Of a stretch of 52,581 nt of DNA, positions 24,955 through 34,391 are shown piece by piece. Source of the stretch: CAMCTV01 sp964420985 (GTDB lineage: Bacteria; Bacteroidota; Bacteroidia; Flavobacteriales_D; Sanyastnellaceae); contig CAYQUT010000018.1 in the NCBI GenBank assembly GCA_964420985.1, positions 1-52,581 of the forward strand. Direction: 5' to 3'. The notes beneath the pieces are model-generated. The model saw only the letters and a program-made list of their open reading frames with translations. It did no database searches and was not told the DNA's origin. A program made the translations under genes and the position numbers. Positions within the stretch are counted from its first letter, which is position 1, and every line of letters starts with the position of its first letter.

Positions 24955-25590
24955 ATGGAAATTCATATTTGGTCGGACATTGCATGTCCATTTTGTTATA
25001 TCGGTAGAGCGCATTTGCTTAAAGCGATTGAGATAGCTGGCATCAAGGATATTCATTGGACATGGCACAGTTTTCAATTGGACCCATCGATATCGCGGGG
25101 AGATGAAGGTCAGAGTATCATCAATCATCTCTCAGAGAAAAAGGGAATGTCACGGACTCAGGTAGAAAAAATGATGTCACAAGTGGAGATGATGGGTATG
25201 GAGGCTGGATTAAAGCTTAATCTATCTACAACCAAAGTGTACAATACATTGCCCTGTCATCTGTTGTTGCAATACGCAAAGTCAAAGGGAAAGGGCGATG
25301 CGTTAAAACACAATTTATTGGAGAGACATTTTGTGAAAAGTCAGCATCTGGGAGATTGGCAACATTTGGAGCAAGCCATGCAAGAAGTGGGATTGTTAGA
25401 GGATACAGTGTCAAGCATCATGAATGACACACAATGGATGGCCAAGGTAGAAGATGATTTGTACACCGCACAACAATTCAATATAAGAGGCGTTCCATTT
25501 TTCGTGTTTGATCAGAAATACGCTTTGTCCGGAGCTCAGCCTGTTGATGTTTTTGTGAAGGTGTTGAAACAAACTCAGGGGGAGGAGTGA
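24955..25590 (+). CDS. DsbA family oxidoreductase (FrnE-like)
   Basis: A 211-residue thioredoxin-fold protein with the active site CPFCYIG near residue 14 and the cis-proline segment RGVPFFVFDQKYALSGAQP. This is the pattern of FrnE-type cytoplasmic DsbA relatives, also annotated as 2-hydroxychromene-2-carboxylate isomerase-like. The ATG at 24955 is chosen because the longer frame would start inside the terminator at 24911-24943. No signal peptide is present, so it acts in the cytoplasm, probably in thiol-disulfide exchange. It precedes rmuC by 36 bases, and the two may be co-transcribed. Confidence 0.9.
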   Translation: MEIHIWSDIACPFCYIGRAHLLKAIEIAGIKDIHWTWHSFQLDPSISRGDEGQSIINHLSEKKGMSRTQVEKMMSQVEMMGMEAGLKLNLSTTKVYNTLPCHLLLQYAKSKGKGDALKHNLLERHFVKSQHLGDWQHLEQAMQEVGLLEDTVSSIMNDTQWMAKVEDDLYTAQQFNIRGVPFFVFDQKYALSGAQPVDVFVKVLKQTQGEE

Positions 25591-25626
25591 TATTGGTGAT
25601 TAATTTTGTTTAATAAAATTATAGAA

Positions 25627-26934
25627 ATGGAAAATATGCAATGGGTGATTTGGATACTGCTAGGTGTAAATGCACTGGTGGTTTTGCTTTTGTTAAAGCG
25701 AGGACAAGGAGCGCAGCAGGGTCTTTCATCAGAATTGATTCAGAATTCCCTGAGCAGAATTGAGTCCACTTTGAAAGAGGAGACGCGTGTCAATAGGGAA
25801 GAGATTTCCAAGCAAATGAAGGATAATCGACAAGAGCTCAGTGATTCATTGAGGGTGTTTTCAGAACAGAATCAACGTTTATCCAAAGAGTTGATGGATA
25901 CGGTAAAGGCCGAGTTTAAATTGTTCAAGGATGATTTCGAAAAGAATTTCAAATCGTTTACGGATCATCAAAAGGAGAAGTTTGATGATTTGGTGAACAA
26001 GACGGAAAAGCGATTAGAGGCCATGCGCGAGACCGTGGATGAGAAATTGCAGAAGACTTTGAATGATCGTCTAACCCAATCTTTTGCCGCAGTAGAAAGC
26101 AATTTGAAGTCGGTACAAGAGGGATTGGGGGAAATGAAAAATTTGGCGCAGGACGTCGGAGGATTAAAAAAGGTATTGAGCAATGTAAAACAAAGAGGGG
26201 GTGTCGGTGAGGTTCAGTTGGAGATGTTATTAGAACAAATCTTAGCTCCTGATCAATATGCGGCCAATGTGAAAACCAAGGAAGGCTCTAATGATTTGGT
26301 GGAGTTTGCTATCAAATTGCCAGGTCGAGATGACCAGCAAAACCATGTATATCTCCCCATTGATGCGAAGTTCCCCAAAGATGCTTACGATCAATTGGTG
26401 GATGCTTATGAAACAGGAGAAGTGGCAGCCATTGATGCCGCCAATAAAAACTTGGAGAACACCATCAAGAAAATGGCCAAGGACATTAAGGATAAGTATG
26501 TTGATCCACCCAATACGACTGATTTCGCGATCTTATTTCTTCCCTTTGAAAGCATCTATGCGGAGGTGATCAGAAGATCCAATCTATTGGAATACCTACA
26601 GCGAGAAACAAAAGTCATTGTCACGGGACCAACGACTTTGGCTGCCATTTTGAATAGTTTGCAGATGGGCTTCAGGACATTGAGTCTCCAAAAGAGAAGC
26701 AGTGAAGTTTGGTCTTTGTTGGGCGCTGTTAAAACGGAGTTCGATAAGTTTGGTGGATTATTGGAAAGAGCTCAAAAGAATATAGCGGCAGCTGGTGAAA
26801 ACATTGACACTTTGTTGGGGACACGAACCAATGCGATTCGCAGAAGATTAAAGAATGTGGATAGTCTTTCCAATGAGGAGGTTAAGAATGTCTTGCCTGA
26901 ATTGGGTTCAACCGATGATGGCGAACCCGATTAA
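25627..26934 (+). CDS. rmuC: DNA recombination protein RmuC
   Basis: A 435-residue RmuC homologue. An N-terminal membrane helix (residues 5-22, WVIWILLGVNALVVLLLL) leads to a long coiled coil (about 35-185) and the RmuC nuclease-like domain (about 195-400) with VGEVQLEMLLEQIL, LPIDAKFPKDAYDQL and FLPFESIYAEV. RmuC limits DNA inversions between short inverted repeats in E. coli and its domain resembles restriction endonucleases. The ATG at 25627 is favoured over an upstream TTG. ATG at 25636 is also possible and would lose only three residues. Confidence 0.93.
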   Translation: MENMQWVIWILLGVNALVVLLLLKRGQGAQQGLSSELIQNSLSRIESTLKEETRVNREEISKQMKDNRQELSDSLRVFSEQNQRLSKELMDTVKAEFKLFKDDFEKNFKSFTDHQKEKFDDLVNKTEKRLEAMRETVDEKLQKTLNDRLTQSFAAVESNLKSVQEGLGEMKNLAQDVGGLKKVLSNVKQRGGVGEVQLEMLLEQILAPDQYAANVKTKEGSNDLVEFAIKLPGRDDQQNHVYLPIDAKFPKDAYDQLVDAYETGEVAAIDAANKNLENTIKKMAKDIKDKYVDPPNTTDFAILFLPFESIYAEVIRRSNLLEYLQRETKVIVTGPTTLAAILNSLQMGFRTLSLQKRSSEVWSLLGAVKTEFDKFGGLLERAQKNIAAAGENIDTLLGTRTNAIRRRLKNVDSLSNEEVKNVLPELGSTDDGEPD

Positions 26935-26962
26935 CAACATGAATGGTTGTGAAATAATGTCA

Positions 26963-26970
26963 TAGTTTTG
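26963..26970 (+). promoter_or_regulatory. Likely -7 box of the TonB receptor operon
   Basis: TAGTTTTG is a perfect TAnnTTTG match 17 bases upstream of the ATG at 26988. A -33 TTTG at the normal distance was not found, though a CAAC/GTTG inverted repeat lies just upstream. Confidence 0.45.
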
Positions 26971-26987
26971 TCGTTCATGCGACGCTT

Positions 26988-29354
26988 ATGAGGACAAAAC
27001 TTTTCTTTTTCTTGGTGTTATTGGTCATTGCATCACAAATTAATGCTCAAAATTCTTTTGCTTTATCTGGAACCATTACGGAGTCGGGGAGCGGTGAATT
27101 GTTACCGGGAGTAATGGTGTATTGTGTCGATCAGCAGGTAGGAACAACCAGCAATGGCTATGGTTTTTATGTGTTGCATTTAAAAACAATTCCGGCGCAG
27201 GTCGTGTTCAGGTTTCTTGGTCACAAGGAGGTGCAGGTTACAGTAGATGGAGATAAACTGAGACAAGATATTGCCATGGAATTGGCAGAGGTTCAGAAGG
27301 AACTGGTTATCGAGGGAAATAAGTACAGAAACACCGCAGACCAAACACAAATGTCCACCATTGAAATTCCGGTGGATCAGATAAAGAAAATACCAGCATT
27401 GTTGGGAGAAAAAGATGTCTTAAAGGTGATTCAATTGTTACCTGGGGTTCAGAAGGGCAGCGAGGGCAGTTCGGGTTTTTATGTAAGGGGTGGTGGTCCT
27501 GATCAAAACTTAATCATTTTAGATGATGCAGTTGTGTACAATGCCAATCACTTATTTGGTTTTTTCTCAACTTTCAACGGCGATGCGCTAAAATCAGTTG
27601 AATTGATCAAAGGTGGTTTTCCTGCGCGTTATGGCGGGCGATTATCATCCGTTCTCAATATGCAGATGAAGGACGGGGACAAGCAGAAGTTCAAAGGAGA
27701 GGCCGGTTTTGGATTAATCGCTTCCCGTTTGATGTTGGAGGGTCCCATTGCCAAAGGGAAAGTTTCTTATTTGGTGAGTGCCCGTCGCACCTACATAGAC
27801 GCATTAATTTACCCTTTCTTACCGCGTGATTCTAAATCAGGATATTACTTCTATGATTTGAATGGAAAGGTTAACTGGGTTGTCAATAAAAACAACAGAA
27901 TGTACCTCAGTGGATACACCGGAAAGGATAGATTTTACTATCGGCCTTGGAGTGAGTTTGGTGATCAAGAATCGGCTTATCTGCAGTGGTTCAACAGAAC
28001 AGCAACCTTGCGTTGGAATCACATTTACAACGATAAATTGTTCAGCAATACTTCTCTAATTTACTCGAAGTATCTTTTCGATATTGGTTCACAAACCAAG
28101 GAGAATGGTGTAGAGACCTTTTCATTGAGTTACGGAAGTGGTATTCAAGATTGGACCTTAAAACATGATTTTGATTATGCTTTGAGCAATGCGCACCATT
28201 TGAAATTGGGAGTGAGCACCATCAAGCATCATTTCACACCCAGTGCTATCGTTGTGAAGGGGGACTTTACAGACGAGAATCTTTCAGCTAAGGAAGAGTA
28301 TCGCTCCTTTGAGAATGGTTTTTATTTGGAAGATGAGGTGCGAATTGGTCAGCAATTGAAGGTGAATTTGGGATATCGACTGAGCAATTTTGTCATGAAA
28401 GACAATGTGTATTGGGGTTGGGAACCCAGATTGAATGCCCGTTACTTGATGAATGAAACTTGGAGTATAAAGGGTGGTTATTCTCGAATGAATCAGTACA
28501 TGCATCTTTTGTCCAATACAGGAATAGGCTTGCCAACCGATTTATGGGTACCCGCTACAGAGAAGGTGAGTCCCATGCGAGCTGACCAATGGGCTTTGGG
28601 GACAACAAAAGATTTTGACAAGCGAGATTGGAGCTTGACATTAGAAGGGTATTATAAGAAAATGAACAATGTGCTAAGTTACAAGGAGGGAGCAAGTTTT
28701 CTGAATACTGGTGTATTAGACGAAGAGAGTGAGATTTCATGGCAGGATAATGTCACCAGCGGAAAAGGAGAATCCTATGGTGCAGAATTGTTGTTACAGA
28801 AGCCAACTGGAAAGTTGTCTGGATGGATAGGATATACATTGTCTTGGACCAAATTGCAATTTGATGCACTGAACAACGGCAAGCCTTTTTTTGCACGCTA
28901 TGATCGACGTCATGATTTTTCTGCGGTGGCCATTTATGAGGTTTCTGAGCATATTACAATTTCTGGAACGTGGGTGTATGGAACCGGTCAGGCCATCACT
29001 TTACCCAATGCCAATTATAATGTGTTGCCGCATGATCCCAACAGTGCCAGTGGTTTTTTGGGAGGATATGGCGACCAGTGGGGCTTGCCAGGATACTATG
29101 ACACGGGTGTGCAAGATTTTGGGGATAAAAATAGTTTCCGAATGGCTTCTTACCACCGACTCGATCTAGCTGTGCAATTTCATAAGCAATTGGAGCGAGC
29201 CAAAAGAACCATAGAAGTAGGTTTGTACAACGCCTACAACAGAAGAAATCCTTTCTTTTACGAGATAAGAACCACCTCCTCAAGTAGAAACTATTTGAGT
29301 CAAATTTCTTTATTCCCTGTCATTCCATCCATCTCTTGGAACTATCAATTTTAA
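26988..29354 (+). CDS. TonB-dependent receptor with carboxypeptidase-regulatory-like domain
   Basis: A 788-residue outer-membrane receptor. A signal peptide ending NAQ is followed by a CarboxypepD_reg-like domain (about 25-105, ALSGTITESGSGELLPGVMV), a plug domain (about 120-230, LLPGVQKGSEGSSGFYVRGG, FPARYGGRLSSVLNMQMKDG) and a barrel ending in WNYQF. It is shorter than SusC and lacks a SusD partner. Instead the next gene, 4 bases on, is a DUF4249 lipoprotein, a frequent pairing in Bacteroidota. The substrate is unknown; iron complexes, peptides or other ligands are all possible. It does not belong to the glucan locus, being separated by rmuC and a DsbA-like gene. Confidence 0.93.
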   Translation: MRTKLFFFLVLLVIASQINAQNSFALSGTITESGSGELLPGVMVYCVDQQVGTTSNGYGFYVLHLKTIPAQVVFRFLGHKEVQVTVDGDKLRQDIAMELAEVQKELVIEGNKYRNTADQTQMSTIEIPVDQIKKIPALLGEKDVLKVIQLLPGVQKGSEGSSGFYVRGGGPDQNLIILDDAVVYNANHLFGFFSTFNGDALKSVELIKGGFPARYGGRLSSVLNMQMKDGDKQKFKGEAGFGLIASRLMLEGPIAKGKVSYLVSARRTYIDALIYPFLPRDSKSGYYFYDLNGKVNWVVNKNNRMYLSGYTGKDRFYYRPWSEFGDQESAYLQWFNRTATLRWNHIYNDKLFSNTSLIYSKYLFDIGSQTKENGVETFSLSYGSGIQDWTLKHDFDYALSNAHHLKLGVSTIKHHFTPSAIVVKGDFTDENLSAKEEYRSFENGFYLEDEVRIGQQLKVNLGYRLSNFVMKDNVYWGWEPRLNARYLMNETWSIKGGYSRMNQYMHLLSNTGIGLPTDLWVPATEKVSPMRADQWALGTTKDFDKRDWSLTLEGYYKKMNNVLSYKEGASFLNTGVLDEESEISWQDNVTSGKGESYGAELLLQKPTGKLSGWIGYTLSWTKLQFDALNNGKPFFARYDRRHDFSAVAIYEVSEHITISGTWVYGTGQAITLPNANYNVLPHDPNSASGFLGGYGDQWGLPGYYDTGVQDFGDKNSFRMASYHRLDLAVQFHKQLERAKRTIEVGLYNAYNRRNPFFYEIRTTSSSRNYLSQISLFPVIPSISWNYQF

Positions 29355-29358
29355 GTCA

Positions 29359-30183
29359 ATGAAAAAATTATCTTACCTATTTGTGGCCATCTGGTTGTTG
29401 ACATCGGGATGCGAGCAAGAAGCCAATATTCCATTGCCCAAAGTAGATCAGAAGATTGCGGTGTCCTGTTACATTTCTGATGAGACAGATACAGTGCGCG
29501 CTTACTTGCGTTGGTCTGATCCTGTTTTTAGTAATGGTCTTGATGAAGGGAAAGTGGTGGAGAACGCCTCCGTAATTCTCTCGGGGAATGGATTCTCTAG
29601 AACGTTTGCTTATAATGTCCAGGCACAATATTATCAACTACCAGTGGAAGGATTTGATTTAGCTCCAGGTGAATCTTACTCATTGGTTGTTCAAACTCCT
29701 GATGGTACGCAAATTTCTGCGCAAACAACCATCCCATACTTTCAGGCGGATATTCGATCTGCTTCTTATGAAAGGGATGCCGCTGTGGATCAATTCAATC
29801 AATATTACGTGACCTTTCGATTTGAAACGGTATTGGGGAATTCAGATTCAGAAGAACCTTATTATCGAATCGTTCATTACCAGAAATGGGAGGATCCTTT
29901 TATCGCTTCAACATGGTATCAGACGAGTAACGTATGGCATGAATTTGAACCAGGGGACAGTGAAGAGCGCATCATCAGCGAATCAAGCTCATATGGCTAT
30001 GATACGACTCTGGTCGCGCACAAAGCTTATGTTATCCATTGCTCTGAAGAGTATTACCGTTTTCACCGTGGATTGGAAAATATTGGTTACGGTCCTTTTG
30101 CGGAACCCGCCATTGTATATTCTAATGTGGTGAATGGCTTGGGCGTTTTTGCTGGTTATCGGCAGTTGGAGATATTGTATTAA
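29359..30183 (+). CDS. DUF4249 lipoprotein
   Basis: A 274-residue lipoprotein with lipobox TSGC (cysteine at residue 18). The body matches the DUF4249 pattern: KIAVSCYISDETDTVRAYLRWSDP at the start, ASVILSGNGFSRTF in the middle and the Y-R-F-H-R-G-L stretch near the end. DUF4249 proteins are encoded directly after TonB receptors, as here, and are thought to assist them at the cell surface. No enzyme motif is visible. The stop overlaps the end of the convergent DUF2721 gene by 4 bases. Confidence 0.87.
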   Translation: MKKLSYLFVAIWLLTSGCEQEANIPLPKVDQKIAVSCYISDETDTVRAYLRWSDPVFSNGLDEGKVVENASVILSGNGFSRTFAYNVQAQYYQLPVEGFDLAPGESYSLVVQTPDGTQISAQTTIPYFQADIRSASYERDAAVDQFNQYYVTFRFETVLGNSDSEEPYYRIVHYQKWEDPFIASTWYQTSNVWHEFEPGDSEERIISESSSYGYDTTLVAHKAYVIHCSEEYYRFHRGLENIGYGPFAEPAIVYSNVVNGLGVFAGYRQLEILY

Positions 30184-30626
30184 AAGCGTATTTTTTTGAT
30201 GTTTTCTACAATGCTCTCATCAATGTCCTGCATGTCACTCAATTCAATTTCAAGACTTCTTGTTGAGCTGATGAGTTCTAGTAGCGACAATAATAAAGAT
30301 GTACAGAAAAGGACCAGAGAGGTTCCAAACATCCATCGGGCTTCTTGCATCCAACCGTTGTAAATGCAGTACATGCTAATGATGCAAAAGGCAAAGGTGA
30401 GTACACCAAAAATTTGCATGTTCTTTATCAAACGCAAACGGTATTTTAAATTTTTGATTTGAGCATGCAATAGTGCTTTTTCAGCCTCGTCTTTTCCTTT
30501 GTAACGATCATGTAACTGACGAATGACATTGGCCAATGCCAAAAAACGATTGGTGTAGGCCAATAGAATCAAGCTAATGGCAGGAAATAATAAAGCTGGG
30601 GTGTTGATACTGATATCCATACCCAA
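30180..30626 (-). CDS. DUF2721 membrane protein
   Basis: A 148-residue protein with three likely membrane helices: near 8-28 (ALLFPAISLILLAYTNRFLAL), 72-90 (IFGVLTFAFCIISMYCIY) and 97-118 (MFGTSLVLFCTSLLLSLLELI). Between the first two lies a charged cytoplasmic stretch with RQLHDRYKG. The layout and the LAYTNRFLALANVIRQL segment match DUF2721. The function of the family is unknown. The gene is convergent with the DUF4249 gene and divergent from the pirin gene, so it is probably transcribed alone. Confidence 0.85.
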   Translation of the reverse strand: MGMDISINTPALLFPAISLILLAYTNRFLALANVIRQLHDRYKGKDEAEKALLHAQIKNLKYRLRLIKNMQIFGVLTFAFCIISMYCIYNGWMQEARWMFGTSLVLFCTSLLLSLLELISSTRSLEIELSDMQDIDESIVENIKKIRF

Positions 30627-30686
30627 AGGTAGGTGCTATTTTTTTTGATGTTGAACGTTGAAAAGAAAAAAAATTATCTTCGCTCT

Positions 30687-31673
30687 ATGGACAGAAAGAA
30701 ATTTTTGAAACGAGGTTTAATCGGAGGATTGGCGGCAGTTTTTGCGGCCAAATGGTACAACGCAAAAGCTACCCAAGATGAGGTTGCCTCCAATACTGAA
30801 ACGACGGGAAGGGGAGTGGAAGGAGTTTTTGCCCCTACCAATCGGCACATGGTGGGCAATGGTTTCAAAGTGATGAATTTTTATCCAGGCGGCAAAGGTT
30901 TTGAAGACCGCATGTCCCCTTTTTTCCTTTTGGATTTCAATGCAGAGGTGAATTTCCCCCCTTCAGATATTTCTCAAGGTGTTGGCGTCCATCCGCATCG
31001 TGGTATCGAAACAGTGACTTTTGCTTACAAAGGTTCCATAGAGCACCACGATAGCAAAGGCAATCACGGCATCATAGGTCCCGGCGATATCCAATGGATG
31101 ACAGCAGGTGGTGGTGTATTGCATAAAGAGTACCATGAGCAAACATTTAATAGGTCGGGTGGTGCTTTTGAAATGATTCAATTGTGGATCAATCTTCCCA
31201 AGAAACATAAAATGACTCCTGCCAAATACCAGAGCATCGTTCATCATCAGAAGCCTAAGTATTCTATTCCCAATGGCGGAGGAGAGGTGTATGTTATCGC
31301 TGGAGAGTTTAAAGGTGAGAAGGGAATAGCCTCCACGTTTTCGCCCATTCACATGTACGATATCCATCTCAATGAGAAAGGCATCTTGGATTTTGAGGTG
31401 CCTGCTCATTACAATTCGGGAATCTTATTGGTAGATGGCCAAATTGAGGTGAATGGTCAATTGGTTCAAGAAAATCATTACGTTCAATTGAAAAATGAAC
31501 CAGGAGACATTGTCATAAAAGCCAATAAAAAATCACTGATGCTATTTTTAAGTGGAGAACCCCTGAACGAGCCTTATGTAAGCTATGGGCCATTTGTGAT
31601 GAACACGGAAGATGAAATTCGTCAAGCCATCAACGATTACAACGCCGGGAAGTTTGGTTTTTTAGAGGATTAA
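30687..31673 (+). CDS. Pirin family protein with Tat-like leader
   Basis: A 328-residue bicupin. The pirin metal-site motif HPHRGIETVTF with the following GSIEHHDSKGN and GGGVLHKEYHE supplies three histidines and a glutamate. The second cupin domain covers about 215-300. The frame extends upstream of the ATG at 30687 only into AT-rich DNA, so 30687 is preferred. The N-terminus (DRKKFLKRG, then GLAAVFAAKW) looks like a Tat-type leader, with R-K in place of twin arginine, which suggests export. Pirins include quercetinases and redox-sensing proteins; the role here is unknown. Confidence 0.88.
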   Translation: MDRKKFLKRGLIGGLAAVFAAKWYNAKATQDEVASNTETTGRGVEGVFAPTNRHMVGNGFKVMNFYPGGKGFEDRMSPFFLLDFNAEVNFPPSDISQGVGVHPHRGIETVTFAYKGSIEHHDSKGNHGIIGPGDIQWMTAGGGVLHKEYHEQTFNRSGGAFEMIQLWINLPKKHKMTPAKYQSIVHHQKPKYSIPNGGGEVYVIAGEFKGEKGIASTFSPIHMYDIHLNEKGILDFEVPAHYNSGILLVDGQIEVNGQLVQENHYVQLKNEPGDIVIKANKKSLMLFLSGEPLNEPYVSYGPFVMNTEDEIRQAINDYNAGKFGFLED

Positions 31674-31685
31674 TCAATATAGTTG

Positions 31686-33962
31686 TTACAACCAATGTTG
31701 GTTAATCCAAAATAAGACATCCAAAGCCGCTTGTCCGGGGCTGTATGCCGTATCAGAAATTCCACTGATGACTTGTGTGATATCGTGATCAACCTGCCCT
31801 GAACCCCATTTCGTGCCTTCGGCCATGGTCATGTAAACGCTATAATTGCGATGAGGAGTTCCGGGTCGCTCACCTATGAGGTGAACAATGGCTTTCTTCT
31901 TCGGTGTTTTTGGTTGGCCAAAAAGTATGGAACCACATTGATATCCTGCTCTCACCCTTCCATTTTTAATAATAATGGGAGAAGGTGCCATTTTCCATTT
32001 TTGATTTTTTGCATTTTGATACAACGTGTCAAGAAAAGGTTTCAAGTGATTGTCATCGCTCAGTGAAAGCACATTCAAACCATCAGACAATACCAATTGA
32101 ATGTCCCAATTGTATTGTTGTGATAGGTGAGATAGTTGCGTTGCGGATGCATCAGAAAGTTTTTCACCACTATGAGGATGATAGATGTAATCTTTTCTAT
32201 CTGTTGATTGCGTTTGAAGAATCAGTAAAGGCGAAAGGGATTGCATCAATCGATTGGGCCACTCTTGCCAAATGCTCATTTTGGCATCTTGGTAAATGGA
32301 TCTCACCTCCTTGTCTAATCTTGGTTCTAGATCCCATGGGTTTTCTCCATAACCCTTTGCAATGGGTACACCTCTTTTTTCGACCCTTTCAATGGCTTCT
32401 TGTCCGATAATTTTTATTTCTTCCCAGGTGCGCGGATCTCCTTTGCGCTGGAGGTATTGATAGTACACAGCTACGGGATTTCCAAAATATTTGGTGGGTT
32501 GACCATTGTCATCAATGATTTGAATGGCTTTGAAAAAATTCCACATGTTATCGTTGACTTTAAAGCCAAAATCATTTCTGATTTTAACGTGATCGCTGAA
32601 GGATGTGGTGAGGTAACTGAGCATGGGATCATTCTTAGTCGGCAGTGCCATGAGGTAGGCTGGATTGGCTGGCATGATTTGCTGAATGCACCAATCCAAA
32701 TCCTCCAAAGAAACATCCATGTGCAGGGTGGTGCAAATGTCCAGTCCTATGGTCAATCCATGCAGTTTGCCCATTACCAAATCTTCCAAGCAGCAGCGCA
32801 CCAATTGCTCTTTTGTTCTAAAAACTTCCGGTCCAATAAATCCAGCCACATCATTGACATGTACCCATGCTTGATGATCTGCTTTTTGCTCCGCAATAAG
32901 TCTTTTGAGGTGTCGCATGAAACCATACTTGCGAGACTCGTGAATCAGCAGATCAAAGCCCTCACCATGACCATTGGTTTCATCCGCTCCTTGCCCAGTT
33001 TCTGCATAAAGACCATATTTTCCTTTTCTTTGAGAAACATGCTGCTTCATTTTTTCAATCGTAACATCAAAAGTTTGATTGGCAGCATCTGTTCCCGCAA
33101 TACTTTGAAACCAAATTCCAGTGGAGTTGGGTTGGATTTTCTCTACTTCAGCTTGCACATCAATGTGGGCCAGAACACAATGAGGAATGACATCTTGCAA
33201 GGAAAATGTCTTAATAATATCTTGTAACGCGGCTTCTATCTTGGCTACTGATTCTGGTTCACTGGAAACAGGGTTGGTACCCAATACAACATCACCAACC
33301 GCAAATGACCACGCATTCATGACTTGCCAAAAAATATCTTCAGGGTCATCAGTCGGTGAGTTGGGTTGGACTCTAGCTCCCATATAGCCTTTGGATCCAA
33401 TGTTACTTCCAGGCAATGGGTGAAATATTTTTTGACTTACTGCAATCAATTCCTCATTGCTCATCAATTTGACCACACAGGCTATCTGATCACTGTGTAA
33501 TGGGGGCAATTCATCAATCGATTCAGGTGATTCAGTTAATAAATAGTTTTTTAACCAGCCAAATGTTTTTTTATCAATAGAATCAACGTCGGTGTCTATT
33601 CCAATCATTTCAAATTGATTGTCATTAAAAATGGGATAGTCAATGATCACATTTAGGGTAGTGTTGGCAATAAGGTTACGGGCCATCAAACGTTGCTCAT
33701 CATTGGCTGCCGCAAGTCCTGCTATTTCATCACCTTCCTTAAAGGCATTGGCATTTCCTAAAATCTTTCGGTATAAATTGAAGTCAAATGACCCTGTTAT
33801 TCTTTTGATATAGGTTGGAATGTCTTCTTCGTCAAATGCAGGCAACAATGGGGGAGCGGGCCAAATACTCTCTTTGGTTTCCATGGCGCGGTACAACGCA
33901 GGAGCCAGGAGGAAACCTGCGGTGACACTTCCCATTTGTTGAATAAAGGTTCTCCTTTTCAC
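31686..33962 (-). CDS. eutBC: Fused ethanolamine ammonia-lyase EutB-EutC with Tat-like leader
   Basis: A 758-residue fusion of the large and small subunits of ethanolamine ammonia-lyase, which uses adenosylcobalamin to turn ethanolamine into acetaldehyde and ammonia. The EutB part (about 40-500) shows FKEGDEIAGLAAANDEQR, DVVLGTNPVSSEP and YAETGQGADET. The EutC part (about 540-758) shows RLDxxYHP-like KDYIYHPHSGEKLSDAS and LIGERPGTPHRNY. Combined length equals EutB plus EutC plus a leader. It starts at GTG and residues 2-26 carry KRRTFIQ with a hydrophobic stretch and LAPAL, a twin-arginine type leader. That is odd for a cobalamin enzyme normally found in the cytoplasm or a microcompartment. 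No EutA reactivase or shell genes are seen. It is the last gene of the acs operon. Confidence 0.92.
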   Translation of the reverse strand: MKRRTFIQQMGSVTAGFLLAPALYRAMETKESIWPAPPLLPAFDEEDIPTYIKRITGSFDFNLYRKILGNANAFKEGDEIAGLAAANDEQRLMARNLIANTTLNVIIDYPIFNDNQFEMIGIDTDVDSIDKKTFGWLKNYLLTESPESIDELPPLHSDQIACVVKLMSNEELIAVSQKIFHPLPGSNIGSKGYMGARVQPNSPTDDPEDIFWQVMNAWSFAVGDVVLGTNPVSSEPESVAKIEAALQDIIKTFSLQDVIPHCVLAHIDVQAEVEKIQPNSTGIWFQSIAGTDAANQTFDVTIEKMKQHVSQRKGKYGLYAETGQGADETNGHGEGFDLLIHESRKYGFMRHLKRLIAEQKADHQAWVHVNDVAGFIGPEVFRTKEQLVRCCLEDLVMGKLHGLTIGLDICTTLHMDVSLEDLDWCIQQIMPANPAYLMALPTKNDPMLSYLTTSFSDHVKIRNDFGFKVNDNMWNFFKAIQIIDDNGQPTKYFGNPVAVYYQYLQRKGDPRTWEEIKIIGQEAIERVEKRGVPIAKGYGENPWDLEPRLDKEVRSIYQDAKMSIWQEWPNRLMQSLSPLLILQTQSTDRKDYIYHPHSGEKLSDASATQLSHLSQQYNWDIQLVLSDGLNVLSLSDDNHLKPFLDTLYQNAKNQKWKMAPSPIIIKNGRVRAGYQCGSILFGQPKTPKKKAIVHLIGERPGTPHRNYSVYMTMAEGTKWGSGQVDHDITQVISGISDTAYSPGQAALDVLFWINQHWL

Positions 33963-34013
33963 CTGACGAATATAATTCAGGTAAAAGAGAAAAGGAATGC
34001 AGATGTACTGGGA

Positions 34014-34373
34014 TTAGAAAATATAATCAGGTGTCGCCGCTGGCAGGTATTCCCAACGGTGGATGTTGGCCGTGTCTTGTTGGGGAATTCTCTCCCAATG
34101 GTCTTGTTTTTTCATCCAATATTGCTCAGTTGTTTTCGAGAAATTGTTGGCTGGAATGAGGGTAGAGCACACTTGCTTGACATAGATGTTAGGGCCACAA
34201 TGTCCAACGAAATGTTTTTTCAGATCGATAATGGCGGTTTTAGATAAGGTGCCATCCGCATGATTAAAACGCAATTCATGCTGTGTAGTTGGGGGCAATC
34301 CAATAATCTCTTCAAATAGGGGGTTCAATGTGTTCATTTGCTTTTGAGTTTCTTCAAAAGTCAATGCGACCAT
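34014..34373 (-). CDS. Unknown 119-aa protein between acs and eutBC
   Basis: I do not recognise this protein. It has no signal peptide or membrane helix, is rich in charged and aromatic residues, and carries two cysteines (HCGPNIYVKQVCS). It lies 18 bases after acs and 51 bases before the eutBC start on the same strand, so it is almost certainly co-transcribed with them. The position suggests a helper of ethanolamine metabolism, but the sequence does not show which. Codon use and composition do not differ visibly from neighbours. Confidence 0.75.
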   Translation of the reverse strand: MVALTFEETQKQMNTLNPLFEEIIGLPPTTQHELRFNHADGTLSKTAIIDLKKHFVGHCGPNIYVKQVCSTLIPANNFSKTTEQYWMKKQDHWERIPQQDTANIHRWEYLPAATPDYIF

Positions 34374-34391
34374 TGTAATCTATTTACGAGG

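Noticed and set aside
26988..30183. TonB receptor plus lipoprotein as the SusC/SusD pair of the glucan locus
   Set aside because: The receptor is too short for SusC, the lipoprotein is DUF4249 rather than SusD, and two unrelated genes and a terminator separate them from the glucan genes.
32400..33227. A 275-residue plus-strand frame opposite eutBC
   Set aside because: It is wholly antisense to the conserved EutB region and has no recognisable protein features.
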